Below are positions 17,478 to 28,100 of a DNA stretch of 64,000 nucleotides, in pieces. Within the stretch, counting starts at the first letter, position 1. Each line of letters starts with the position of its first letter. The position numbers were made by a program, and so were the translations under genes. The stretch comes from Comamonadaceae bacterium (GTDB lineage: Bacteria; Pseudomonadota; Gammaproteobacteria; Burkholderiales; Burkholderiaceae_C): positions 124,001-188,000 of the forward strand of contig JAIYCG010000001.1 of assembly GCA_027488115.1 (NCBI GenBank), written 5' to 3'. The notes under the pieces were generated by a model. That model did no database searches, had not been told where the DNA came from, and was given only the letters and a program-made list of their open reading frames with translations.

Positions 17478-18584
17478 ATGAATGAGTCTCAAATTGTCCA
17501 TTTACAGTGGTTGGTTTTGGGTTCCACTGCAGTCGTTTCTCTCTTTCTAGGCGCGTTGTTCCATCGCTCTCATTTCTGCACCATGGGTGCAGTCAGCGAT
17601 GCCGTCATCATGGAGAATTTTGACCGACTGCGTCAGTGGGCTTTGGCATTGGCGGTAGCCATATTAGGATTTGGCGGTATGGCCTATGCTGGCTTGATCA
17701 ATCCATTGAAGTCCATTTATGCCACCAAGGATCTTCTCTGGCTTTCTTCGCTGCTCGGCGGTCTGTTGTTTGGTTGGGGAATGGTATGGGCTTCAGGTTG
17801 TGGGTCAAAGACCTTGATAAGGCTGGGTGCAGGTAATTTGAAATCTCTATGGGTATTGCTTGTCATGGGCGTTGTAGCGCTTTCAAGCATGAAGGGTATC
17901 TTGGCTGTAGGCAGAGTGAATTACTTAGACACCGTGAAAATTGAAATACCACAGGGCTTGTTTGTGGGCGAATGGCTGAGTCATTATTTCAATGTTTCCC
18001 TTCCATTTGGCATGTTGTGTGCCTCTATTCTTGCTGCAGCACTTTTGCTGTATTGGATTCTCAAAGATCAAAGCTTCTTAACACGTCATAACCTGGTCAC
18101 AGGCACTTTGGTCGGTCTTGTCATTTGTACTGTCTGGTGGATTTCTGGTGTTTTAGGCCATGGCATGGAACACCCAGAGACATTGGAAGAGTTTTTCTTG
18201 GCTACCGCCAGTCGCAAAATGGAGGCTCTCAGTTTTACCGGTCCTGTGGCACTCACATTAGATGCTCTGATGTATTTCAGTGATGGTACCAAGCGTTGGA
18301 CCATCGGCTTGATCAGTGTGTTGTGTGTCTGCTTAGGCTCATTCATCAGTGCTTGGCTTCAAGGTACCCTAAAGCTAGAAGGCTTTACAAGTGCGGCAGA
18401 TATGCGCCGTCATCTTGTGGGTGCAAGTTTGATGGGTTTAGGCGCAGTGCTTGCTATGGGATGCTCAATTGGCCAAGGTTTAAGTGGTTTGTCGACGCTC
18501 AATTTAGGCAGTTTGATTGCGAGCTTGGCCATCATTGCAGGCGCTTATGCAGCTTTGCATTTCGATTTGCGGCAAGCCGATTAG
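17478..18584 (+). CDS. YeeE/YedE (TsuA-like) family membrane transporter, probable sulfur-compound uptake
   Basis: 368 aa multi-TM; HRSHFCTMGAVSDAV, WASGCGSKTLIRLGAGNLKS and MGCSIGQGLSGLSTL cysteine motifs. Confidence 0.85.
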   Translation: MNESQIVHLQWLVLGSTAVVSLFLGALFHRSHFCTMGAVSDAVIMENFDRLRQWALALAVAILGFGGMAYAGLINPLKSIYATKDLLWLSSLLGGLLFGWGMVWASGCGSKTLIRLGAGNLKSLWVLLVMGVVALSSMKGILAVGRVNYLDTVKIEIPQGLFVGEWLSHYFNVSLPFGMLCASILAAALLLYWILKDQSFLTRHNLVTGTLVGLVICTVWWISGVLGHGMEHPETLEEFFLATASRKMEALSFTGPVALTLDALMYFSDGTKRWTIGLISVLCVCLGSFISAWLQGTLKLEGFTSAADMRRHLVGASLMGLGAVLAMGCSIGQGLSGLSTLNLGSLIASLAIIAGAYAALHFDLRQAD

Positions 18585-18614
18585 GCGCAAAATATATTTC
18601 ATACCAAGACTGCC

Positions 18615-19415
18615 ATGCAATCCATCATTTCCAGCCGAAGGTTTGGCGGCATGGCAAGACTTTATGGTCTTGATGGTGCTGAACAAATTGCTCGGTCACA
18701 CGTTTTGATTGTGGGCATTGGTGGCGTAGGCTCTTGGATCGCTGAGGCTTTGGCAAGGAGTGGTGTTGGTGAAATCACCCTGATTGACATGGATCACATA
18801 GCTGAATCCAATATCAATCGTCAAATTCATGCTTTAGAAAGCACCATTGGACAGGCCAAGGTTTTGGCCATGAAAGAACGAATTGCACAGATCAATTCGG
18901 AATGTCGTGTTCATGTTGTCGATGACTTTGTGACGCCAGACAACTGGGCAGAATTAGTTTCTAACATCCATGTATCTTCTTCCAGCATCTTGCCTTTAAC
19001 GGCAGTGGTGGACGCTTGCGATCAAGTCAAAGCCAAAGTGGTCATGGCTGATTGGGCCCTTCGCCAAAAAGTTTTCTTGGTCACCCTGGGCGCTGCAGGT
19101 GGAAAGCGAGAAGCGCACCTTGTTGAGCAGGCTGATCTGTCGCAGGTTACCCATGATCCACTCTTGTCCCAAGTGCGTTATCGACTTAGAAAAGAAAAGG
19201 GTGCCCCTAAGGATGGTAAGAAAATGGGTATTCGTTGTGTATTCAGCCGTGAAAATGTTGCGCCACCAGATGCTTCTTGCCTGGTTGAGGGAGATGGCAC
19301 GCTCAACTGCCATGGTTATGGATCTGCTGTGACCGTGACCGCGACCTTTGGCTTGGTGGCGGCGTCATTGGTCGTTAATTTTCTCGCCAGTGGCTTGGCA
19401 AAGCCCAAAATATGA
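18615..19415 (+). CDS. tcdA: tRNA threonylcarbamoyladenosine dehydratase (TcdA/CsdL)
   Basis: 266 aa; ThiF/E1-like GIGGVGSWIAEALARSGVGEITLIDMDHIAESNINRQIHA. Confidence 0.92.
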   Translation: MQSIISSRRFGGMARLYGLDGAEQIARSHVLIVGIGGVGSWIAEALARSGVGEITLIDMDHIAESNINRQIHALESTIGQAKVLAMKERIAQINSECRVHVVDDFVTPDNWAELVSNIHVSSSSILPLTAVVDACDQVKAKVVMADWALRQKVFLVTLGAAGGKREAHLVEQADLSQVTHDPLLSQVRYRLRKEKGAPKDGKKMGIRCVFSRENVAPPDASCLVEGDGTLNCHGYGSAVTVTATFGLVAASLVVNFLASGLAKPKI

Positions 19416-19441
19416 CGCTATAATTTAAGGCTTGGGTAGTT

Positions 19442-19517
19442 GGGTCGGTAGCTCAGTCGGTAGAGCAGCGGACTTTTAATCCGTTGGTCGCGAGTTCGAA
19501 TCTCGCCCGACCCACCA
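19442..19517 (+). tRNA. tRNA-Lys(TTT)
   Basis: gggtcggtagctcagtcggtagagcagcggacttttaatccgttggtcgcgagttcgaatctcgcccgacccacca: cloverleaf arms, anticodon TTT, encoded CCA. Confidence 0.97.
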
Positions 19518-19535
19518 ATTACTCAAACTCTTCTG

Positions 19536-19568
19536 AAAACCCCGCAAAGCTTGCTTGTGGGGTTTTTT
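19536..19568. terminator. Rho-independent terminator between tRNA-Lys and the convergent ABC-F gene
   Basis: aaaaccccgcaaagcttgcttgtggggtttttt stem-loop, A/T-tract on both sides (probably bidirectional). Confidence 0.8.
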
Positions 19569-19579
19569 CTTGCGCCTTC

Positions 19580-21559
19580 TTAATTAAGTTTTTCCAATTC
19601 TTCTGACCAAGCCAGCCATTGAATTTCTAATTCTTCAAGGCTTGCATTGACTGACTTTAAAAGTTTACCTGTTTCAGCTATTTCTGCTGGTGAGAGTGGA
19701 GTCGCCAGTTTGCTTTCTAAGATCAGCTTTTCTGCTTCTAGTTTTGCGATTTTTTGATCAGCTTGTTCAATTGATTTTTTCAACGGTTTTTGCAGCGCTG
19801 ACTTTTGTTGACGCTGAAGGGCGTCTTCTTTTTTTTGCTCGGATGTTCGATTGACAATCGTTGCAACTTGTTTCTGAGGTTCAGCGATCAATGCCGTAGA
19901 TTTTGATAGGGACGCATCGGATTCGTTGTTTTTGGCTTCCTCACGCAATCGTTTGGATTCTTCTAGCAAATAGCGCTGGTAATCGTCTAGGTCGCCATCA
20001 AATGGCTTGATCTCTCCGCGGCCCACAAGCCAGAACTCATCGCAAACTGCGCGAAGTAAGGCCCGATCGTGGCTGACCAGCATGACAGTGCCTTCGAATT
20101 CATTCAAGGCCATCGACAAGGCCTCACGAGTGGCCAGGTCCAAGTGGTTGGTAGGTTCATCGAGCAACAAAAGGTTAGGGCGTTGCCACACAATCATGGC
20201 CAAGACCAGTCTGGCTTTCTCACCACCACTCATGAAGCCCACGCTTTGCTTGACCATGTCGCCTGTGAAATTGAAAGTGCCTAAAAAATTTCGAAGGTCT
20301 TGTTCGCGCGATGACTGGCCAGGAGTAGCCCCCAGTTCTTTGACCAACCGTATCATGTGTTCAAGCGGATTGTCTGCGGGATGCAAAACGTCCAACTCCT
20401 GCTGTGCAAAATAGCCAATGTTCAGGCCCTTGCCCTCTGTCAGTTCGCCTGACAAAGCTTTGATGCTGCGCGCGATGGTTTTGACCAAGGTGGATTTGCC
20501 TTGACCATTCGCTCCCAAAATGCCAATTCGCTCTCCTGCCAAAACGGATTTATTGACTTGCTTGACAATGATCTTGTCATTGCCGTCCACCGAATAACCT
20601 AGATTGGCATCTGTAATGGCCAACATGGGGTTGGGCAGGTTCTGCGGTTCTTTGAATTCAAAAGTAAAGTCAGCATCCGCCAGAACGGGTGCAATCTTTT
20701 CCATGCGTTCAAGCGCCTTGACCCGACTTTGCGCTTGTTTGGCTTTGCTGGCCTTGGCTTTAAAGCGGTCAATGAACTTTTGTAAATGTGCAATCTTGTC
20801 TTGCTGTTTTGAAAAAGAGGCTTGCTGCAATTCAAGTTGTTGTGCTCGGAGAGTTTCAAAAGCGCTGTAATTGCCGCCATACCGGTTGAGCTTGGCATGC
20901 TCAATGTGCAGCGTGACATCTGTGACTGCGTCCAAAAATTCTCTGTCGTGGCTGATGACCACCATGGTGCCTGCATAACGCTTAAGCCAGGCTTCAAGCC
21001 ACACCAAAGCGTCCAAGTCCAAGTGGTTGGTAGGTTCATCCAGGATCAGCAAATCAGAAGGGCACATCAAAGCGCGGGCAAGTTGCAAACGCATGCGCCA
21101 ACCACCTGAGAAGCTGTTAACCGGATGATCTAATTCTGATGATCGAAATCCCAAACCCAAAATCAAAGACTGCGCTCTGGGAACCGCATCATGTTCGCCC
21201 GCATCTGCCAAGTCAACGTGGGCATGTGCCATGGCCATGCCATCTTCAGCGAGCTCTGCTGCATGAAGCACAGCACGTAATTCAGCCAATTTTGTATCGC
21301 CCCCCAATACAAAATCTGTGGCGCTTTCATCGGTCTCTGGCATGTTTTGCGCGACTTGTGCCAAACGCCATTGCTTAGGGATGGAGAAATCGCCACCGTC
21401 TTCATGCAAAGTCCCATTGAAAAGCGCGAAAAGAGTCGATTTTCCAGCGCCATTGCGACCTACCAATCCAACTTTTTCTCCGGGATTAAGGGTAACGGAA
21501 GCCGCATCGAGCAACACTTTAGCGCTTCTGCGCAGCGTGACGTTTTTCAGTTGAATCAT
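19580..21559 (-). CDS. ABC-F family ATPase (YheS-like)
   Basis: 659 aa; two ABC domains each with DEPTNHLDL, MIQLKNVTLRRSAKVLLDAASVTLNPGEKVGLVGRNGAGKSTL, C-terminal coiled coil. Confidence 0.92.
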   Translation of the reverse strand: MIQLKNVTLRRSAKVLLDAASVTLNPGEKVGLVGRNGAGKSTLFALFNGTLHEDGGDFSIPKQWRLAQVAQNMPETDESATDFVLGGDTKLAELRAVLHAAELAEDGMAMAHAHVDLADAGEHDAVPRAQSLILGLGFRSSELDHPVNSFSGGWRMRLQLARALMCPSDLLILDEPTNHLDLDALVWLEAWLKRYAGTMVVISHDREFLDAVTDVTLHIEHAKLNRYGGNYSAFETLRAQQLELQQASFSKQQDKIAHLQKFIDRFKAKASKAKQAQSRVKALERMEKIAPVLADADFTFEFKEPQNLPNPMLAITDANLGYSVDGNDKIIVKQVNKSVLAGERIGILGANGQGKSTLVKTIARSIKALSGELTEGKGLNIGYFAQQELDVLHPADNPLEHMIRLVKELGATPGQSSREQDLRNFLGTFNFTGDMVKQSVGFMSGGEKARLVLAMIVWQRPNLLLLDEPTNHLDLATREALSMALNEFEGTVMLVSHDRALLRAVCDEFWLVGRGEIKPFDGDLDDYQRYLLEESKRLREEAKNNESDASLSKSTALIAEPQKQVATIVNRTSEQKKEDALQRQQKSALQKPLKKSIEQADQKIAKLEAEKLILESKLATPLSPAEIAETGKLLKSVNASLEELEIQWLAWSEELEKLN

Positions 21560-21715
21560 GAAAGGGGTTGAGCATCGGCCGCGAACGAGGGGCGCCCGAG
21601 GAAGATCAATTCTGCATTAGAGCGTGTTTTAAAAAGAGGGTAGTGGCAGGAAACCAAAAGTGCGATAGAGCTTAACTCTTTCGCATTGCAGTGCCATGCA
21701 TTGAATGGGATTTGA

Positions 21716-22657
21716 TCATAGTGCATCACACTTTGCTTTGTGCAAGGTCTTCATGAAGGCTTCTTTGGTGATCAAGACAACTTGATCTTCACCCGAACTG
21801 GTGTCTAGCCAAATGGCTTCAAGTTCTGGAAATGCGACTTCAAAGTGTTCGCGCTCATTGCCAATTTCTAGGACCAATATGGCTTTGTCGTTCATGCGTT
21901 CAGGCAAGTCGACGAACAACTGACGGATGAAATCCATACCGTCAACGCCGCCCGCTAAGGCAAGCAGTGGCTCAGCTTTGTATTCTTTAGGCAGTATTTG
22001 CATGCTGGCTTCGCACACATAGGGTGGATTGCAAATAATGCAATCAAATGATTGGCTTAAGCCTTTCATGCCATCACTTTCAATCAATTGAATACGATCT
22101 GACAATTGATGTTTTTCAACATTGATTTTGGCAACAGCCAATGCGTCTGTTGAAATGTCTGAGCCAGTGACTTCTATTTCAGGATAAGCCATGGCACACA
22201 GAACAGCCAAACTGCCATTGCCAGTGCAGAGGTCTAAAAACGAATGAGACGTTTCTGACAGCCAACTATCAAAAGCGCCATCCGCTATTAACTCGGCAAT
22301 GAAGCTGCGCGGCACAATGCTTCGTTCATCGACATAAAAAGGGATACCTTGCAACCACGCTTCACGAGTGAGGTAGGCAGCAGGTTTGCGCGTTTGAATG
22401 CGTTTTTCAATGAGTTCTTGGCAAGCCCTTACCTGCTCGACCGAGAGAGTTGCCAGATTGAAGTCTGAGTGAAACAACGATACCTGATCCTGAAGTTTGC
22501 TGAGGTCTTCAGTCAAGTCTAGGTCTAATGGCAAATGAAGTTGCCAAAGAACAAGCCAAGCTGCTTCATCATGTGCTGTCAAAGTGCCGTGACCAAATGC
22601 AACTTTGGCTTGGTCTAGTTCTTGAGCACTTGCTTGTATGAGTTGTTTTAAATCCAT
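21716..22657 (-). CDS. prmB: 50S ribosomal protein L3 N5-glutamine methyltransferase
   Basis: 313 aa; FLDLCTGNGSLAVLCA, IICNPPYV motif. Confidence 0.93.
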   Translation of the reverse strand: MDLKQLIQASAQELDQAKVAFGHGTLTAHDEAAWLVLWQLHLPLDLDLTEDLSKLQDQVSLFHSDFNLATLSVEQVRACQELIEKRIQTRKPAAYLTREAWLQGIPFYVDERSIVPRSFIAELIADGAFDSWLSETSHSFLDLCTGNGSLAVLCAMAYPEIEVTGSDISTDALAVAKINVEKHQLSDRIQLIESDGMKGLSQSFDCIICNPPYVCEASMQILPKEYKAEPLLALAGGVDGMDFIRQLFVDLPERMNDKAILVLEIGNEREHFEVAFPELEAIWLDTSSGEDQVVLITKEAFMKTLHKAKCDAL

Positions 22658-22669
22658 TGATTGAGCGCC

Positions 22670-23842
22670 TTATGGCGTATGACCCATCTGCCGCTCACAA
22701 GCTTGGTTCAAGTTGAACAAGACCTTTTTGTAAATGTCTTTCAGGGGTTCAATGTCGGCCAAGGCAACATGCTCATCAATTTTGTGAATGGTGGCGTTGG
22801 GTGGGCCCAATTCAATCACTTGTGGGCATGTTTGCGCGATGAAGCGCCCATCGCTGGTGCCACCCGTTGTGGATAGCTCAGTTTGAAAACCTGTCACTTC
22901 AAGGATGGCTTCTTGCACTGCTTTAACCAGGGTGCCTGGGGTGGTTAGAAAAGGCAGTCCGCCCAAGGTCCAATCGATGTCGAATTTCAATTGATGTTTC
23001 AACAAAATATCTGTGAGCCGCTTTTTCAAAGAGGCTTCTGGGGATTCTGTGCAAAAACGGAAATTAAAATCAATGATCATTTCACCCGGAATGACATTGG
23101 TGGCGCCCGTACCCGCTTGCACGTTGCTGATTTGCCAGCTGGTGGGCGGAAAAAATGCATTGCCTTCGTCCCAAACCATGCTGGCCAATTCCGCCAGTGC
23201 GGGTGCCGCACGGTGCACGGGGTTGTCTGCCAATTGCGGATATGCAATGTGGCCTTGAATGCCTTTGACAATCAGTTTGCCACTGAGCGAACCACGTCGT
23301 CCATTTTTGATCATGTCGCCGGTTTGCTTAACCGATGTGGGCTCGCCCACAATGCAATAGTTGGGCGTTTCATTGCGATTCTTCAACATGTCGCAAATGC
23401 GAGCAGTGCCGTCCAGCGCAGGGCCCTCTTCATCGCTGGTGAGTAAGAAGGCAATGCCCAATGCCGGATTTGCGCACTCCTTGTAAAACTCTTGCGTGGC
23501 AACCACCATGGCTGCCAAAGATGTTTTCATATCGCTTGCACCTCGACCAAACAGTTTGCCTTCTCTGTGCGTAGGTGTGAAGGGGTCGCTGGTCCAATGT
23601 TTCAAGGGGCCGGTTGGAACGACATCCACGTGACCTGCAAACGCCAGAGTTTGTCCTGATGAGCCAGATCTTTTCGCCCACAAATTGCGAACCCTGAAAT
23701 GGTCTGGTCCTAAATCGATGACTTCGCAGTGGAAGCCCAATGGCTCAAGGTAGGTATTGATCAGCGCCGTGCAACCACCATCTTCGGGAGTGATAGAAGG
23801 CAGGGATATCAGTTGTTCTGCCAATCGGAGTGTGGCACTCAT
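22670..23842 (-). CDS. dapE: Succinyl-diaminopimelate desuccinylase
   Basis: M20 peptidase motifs [40 protein letters not shown]; start [19 protein letters not shown] at 23842. Confidence 0.95.
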   Translation of the reverse strand: MSATLRLAEQLISLPSITPEDGGCTALINTYLEPLGFHCEVIDLGPDHFRVRNLWAKRSGSSGQTLAFAGHVDVVPTGPLKHWTSDPFTPTHREGKLFGRGASDMKTSLAAMVVATQEFYKECANPALGIAFLLTSDEEGPALDGTARICDMLKNRNETPNYCIVGEPTSVKQTGDMIKNGRRGSLSGKLIVKGIQGHIAYPQLADNPVHRAAPALAELASMVWDEGNAFFPPTSWQISNVQAGTGATNVIPGEMIIDFNFRFCTESPEASLKKRLTDILLKHQLKFDIDWTLGGLPFLTTPGTLVKAVQEAILEVTGFQTELSTTGGTSDGRFIAQTCPQVIELGPPNATIHKIDEHVALADIEPLKDIYKKVLFNLNQACERQMGHTP

Positions 23843-25050
23843 GATGATTTTCCTGCCCTGACAAATCTTGCAATGCGGTGAGCTGCTTCCAAGCATTCTT
23901 CCGTTTCGGCCACCAAGGCCATTCGAATGCGTCCTTGTCCAGGGTTTTGCCCGTTGGCTGTTCGGCCGATGTAACTGCCTGGTAAAACCGTGACGTGTTC
24001 TGCCGCATAAAGTTCACACGCAAAATCTGTGTCGCTGTTGCGCCAAGCATCTGGCACACCGGCCCACAAATAGAAACTGGCATCGGGTAATTTGACATCC
24101 ATAACCTCAGCCAAGACCGGAGTCACTTGTGCAAACTTGGTGCGGTACATGTTGCGATTTTCAACCACATGGGCTTCGTCGTTCCAAGCGGCAATGCTGG
24201 CGGCTTGAACTGCGCCACTCATGGCGCAACCATGGTAGGTTCGGTACAGCAAAAAGTCCTTGATGATGGCGGCATCGCCAGCCACAAAGCCACTGCGCAA
24301 GCCGGGCACGTTACTGCGTTTTGACAAGCTTGTGAATGCAATCAAGCGCTTGAATTCTTTGTAGCCTAAAAGAGAAGCTGCTTCGAGCCCTCCCAAAGGG
24401 GGTTCTTCGCGAAAGTAAATTTCGCTGTAGCACTCATCGGAGGCAATGACAAAGCCATATTTCTCGCTGAGTTCAAACAAGGTCTTCCACTCTTCCAAGG
24501 GCATGATTTTGCCGGTAGGGTTGCCAGGTGAACAAACAAACACGAGTTGTGTTTTTTGCCACACCGATTCAGGAACGGCATGCCAGTCGGCTGAATAATC
24601 GTTTTGAGGTGAGTTGGCTACGTAGTAAGGCTCGGCACCGCCCAAGAGCGTGGCCCCTTCGTATATTTGATAGAAAGGATTGGGGCTAATGACCCTAGCG
24701 CCTGGTTTTGTAGGATCAAGCACGGCTTGAGCCAGGGAAAACAATGCTTCTCGCGAGCCATTGACCGGCAAAACTTGGGAGCTGGCTTGAATTTCGATTC
24801 GGTATCGGCGTTGAAGCCACTGAGCGCAAGCTTCACGCATGCGCAATTCACCAGCCGTGGCAGGATAGCCAGACAGTGCAGTATCCAGAGACGACTTGAG
24901 GGCTGTTTTGATGAAATCTGGCGTTGCATGTTTGGGTTCACCAATGCCTAGACTAATGTGCGAAAGGCCTGAGGGTGAGGCAACGCCTGCGAACAATTGA
25001 CGAAGGCGCTCGAAAGGGTAGGGTTGGAGGGTAGCCAGTAGGGGATTCAT
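23839..25050 (-). CDS. dapC: Succinyldiaminopimelate transaminase
   Basis: 403 aa class I/II aminotransferase; [40 protein letters not shown] lysine region; ATGA overlap with dapE. Confidence 0.92.
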   Translation of the reverse strand: MNPLLATLQPYPFERLRQLFAGVASPSGLSHISLGIGEPKHATPDFIKTALKSSLDTALSGYPATAGELRMREACAQWLQRRYRIEIQASSQVLPVNGSREALFSLAQAVLDPTKPGARVISPNPFYQIYEGATLLGGAEPYYVANSPQNDYSADWHAVPESVWQKTQLVFVCSPGNPTGKIMPLEEWKTLFELSEKYGFVIASDECYSEIYFREEPPLGGLEAASLLGYKEFKRLIAFTSLSKRSNVPGLRSGFVAGDAAIIKDFLLYRTYHGCAMSGAVQAASIAAWNDEAHVVENRNMYRTKFAQVTPVLAEVMDVKLPDASFYLWAGVPDAWRNSDTDFACELYAAEHVTVLPGSYIGRTANGQNPGQGRIRMALVAETEECLEAAHRIARFVRAGKSS

Positions 25051-25186
25051 GCCTCAATTATCCGGGATTGTGATGTCATTTTTGACCATAATTTCAGGTG
25101 TTTTGCATCTCCGTGGCTTAGCTTGGGTCGGTTAACATGGAGGCTTCGGGCACAAGGTGTGCCTTTTGACCCAATTTCAGACTGCC

Positions 25187-28100
25187 GTGCGCCTTAATTC
25201 CATTAAATTATCAGGATTCAAATCCTTTGCAGAGCCCACCAACTTTGTGCTTCCGGGACAGTTGGTCGGTGTTGTAGGCCCAAATGGCTGCGGTAAATCC
25301 AACATCATGGACGCTTGTCGCTGGGTACTGGGCGAGTCAAAGGCTTCAGAGTTGCGTGGTGAGTCCATGCAAGATGTTATTTTCAATGGCACCAACACAC
25401 GCAAAGCAGCCAGTCGTGCCAGCGTTGAACTGGTCTTTGACAATGCAGACCATCGTGCTGGCGGTCAGTGGGGGCAGTTTGCTGAAATCGCAGTCAAAAG
25501 GGTTTTGACTCGTGATGGCAACAGCAGCTATTTCATCAACAACCAACCTGTGCGCCGCCGCGATGTTCAGGACGTCTTCTTAGGCACCGGACTCGGCCCC
25601 CGAGCCTATGCCATCATTGGGCAAGGCACCATCAGCAGGATCATTGAGTCCAGACCCGAAGAGCTGCGCTTGTTCTTGGAGGAAGCTGCGGGTGTCTCCA
25701 AGTACAAGGAGCGCCGTCGCGAAACCGAAAATCGTTTATCGGATACGCGTGAAAATTTAACGCGAGTCGAGGACATTCTGCGTGAATTGAATGCCAATTT
25801 GGAAAAGCTGGAAATGCAGGCTGAAGTGGCTCAACGCTTTAATGACTTGAAAGCCGACAGCACCCTGAAGCAACAGCAACTTTGGTTTTTCAAGCGAGCT
25901 GATGCTGAAAGTGATCAAGTCAAAATCAAGGCAGATGTTGACAAGGCAGTCATTGATCTAGAAGCCCGAATTGCAGATTTGCGCCACGTTGAAGCAGATT
26001 TGGAGACTGTGCGCCAAGCCCACTATGCAGCAGGAGATCAAGTCAATCAGGCACAAGGTCAGTTGTACGAGGTCAGTGCAGAGGTGGGGCGGTTAGAGGC
26101 TGAAATTCGCTTTGTGATCGAAGGGCGTCAACGCGTCGAGCAACGTTTGGCCCAATTGCAAGCACAAACAACAGACTGGTCTGAAAGACAAATACAAGCT
26201 CAGGCCGAGTTGGAGTCTTTGGCTGAACAGGCTTTGCAAGCAGAAGACCAAACCATCACATTGGCAGCCCAAGTTGAGGAACAAGCTCAAGCATTGCCCG
26301 AATTGGAAGAAGCCATGAGGCAAGCCCAAGTCAAGGCCAATGAGCAAAGGGGCAGTGTGGTTCAAGTTCAGCAGCAAATTCAAGTGCTTGCGGCCGACCA
26401 ACGGAACATTGATGATCAGTATCGCCAAATTACGCTCAGACGAGAGCGTTTGGTGGCTGATCGAAAGGCCTTGGAAACGCCCGATGAGCAGCGTTTGGTT
26501 CAACTCCAAGAGCAGTTGTCGCTTGCGGATGCTCTGGCTAAAGAAACCAGTCTCAGCTTGCAAGATTTAGAAGCTCAAACTCCTCTGCTAGATCAAGCAA
26601 GACGCGATCAGCAGCTGGCAGTGAACAATGAATCGGCCAAACTTGCCGACCTCACAGCCAAAGTTGAAGCTCTCAAATCGCTTCAAGAAAAAGTCAAAAC
26701 AGATGGCAAGCTTAAGCCTTGGTTAAGCAAACATGGGCTCGATCAGCTTCAAGGTTTGTGGAGCAAGATTCACATGGAACCCGGTTGGGAAAATGCCATG
26801 GAGTCAGCCCTTCGCGAGAGGCTTTCTTCTCTCGAAGTATCGCGTTTAGACATGGTGAAGGCGTTTGCTTCTGATGCACCGCCTGCAAAGCTCTCTTTTT
26901 ATTCGCCGCCCAACGCCACTCAAACACCCACTCGCAAAGGATTGCCTGTTGGATGCCGCCCACTTTCAGATTTGCTCAGACTCTCTGATGCAGGTCTATC
27001 AGCTCTTTTAACGGATTGGCTTCAAGGTTATTTCACGGCGCCTACCTTGGAAGATGCCATGGCTTGGCGTGATCAACTTCAAGGATCCGAATTCTTTGTT
27101 GTTCAAAATGGCCACGCTATTGGCAAACACAGCGTCAGTTTTTACGCGCCAGACTCTGAACAAGCAGGTTTGCTAGCCCGTGCTCAGGACATTGAAAACT
27201 TTGAAAAACAATTGCGTGCTCAAACACTCATTGCGGAAGAAACCAGATCTGCATCTGTTCGAGCCGAGGCTACTTATTCTGACAGTGCTCAGCGGTTGAT
27301 CATGGTGCGACAAGAAGCCACTGAAGCACAATCCAAGGCCCACGAAATTCAGGTAGAAGCGCTGAGATTGTCTCAATTGGCAGAGCAAGCACGAGCTCGA
27401 AGTGAACAAATTTCAAGTGACATGGCTGAAATTGATTTGAGCTTAGAGGACTTGCAAGAACGTCGAATGACAGCAGAAGCCCGCTTTGAAGAACTCGACA
27501 TGCAATTGGCTGACAGCCAAGAGCGTCATGCTCAATTGGATGAGCGTGTGATGGAAGCTGAGCGTCAATTGGCTGAGTGCCGTGAGCAACAGCGTTCCTT
27601 GGAGCGTTTGGCGCAAGAAGCTACTTTTTCACAACGAAGCCTCCAAGCAAGACGCTCTGAATTGCAACGTGGAATTGAAACTGCTGGACAGCAAATTCAA
27701 ACCATTGCCGATGAGCAAGAGCGCGCTAAGGAAGAGTTGTTGCGGCTTAGCGATGCAGCGGCGCAAGGTGGCTTGCAAAATGCCTTGGCGCTTAAATTGG
27801 AACGAGAACAAGTTTTGGGGGCAAAGCGAAGCGAATACGACGACCTGACGGCTCGTTTGCGTGCAAGTGATGAGCGCCGCATGGGTTTTGAGCGCGAGCT
27901 TGATCCTTTGCGCCAAAGAATTACCGATTTGCAACTCAAAGAGCAAGCCTCTCGTTTGGGTCTTGAACAATATACGCAGCTTCTGATCGATGCCGAAGCA
28001 GACCTTGTAGCTTTAGCTCAATCCATTGATCAAGGTCAAGTTCGCTTGACTGGTTTGCAATCTGAGATTGACAGACTTAACCGTGAGATTTCGGCTTTGG

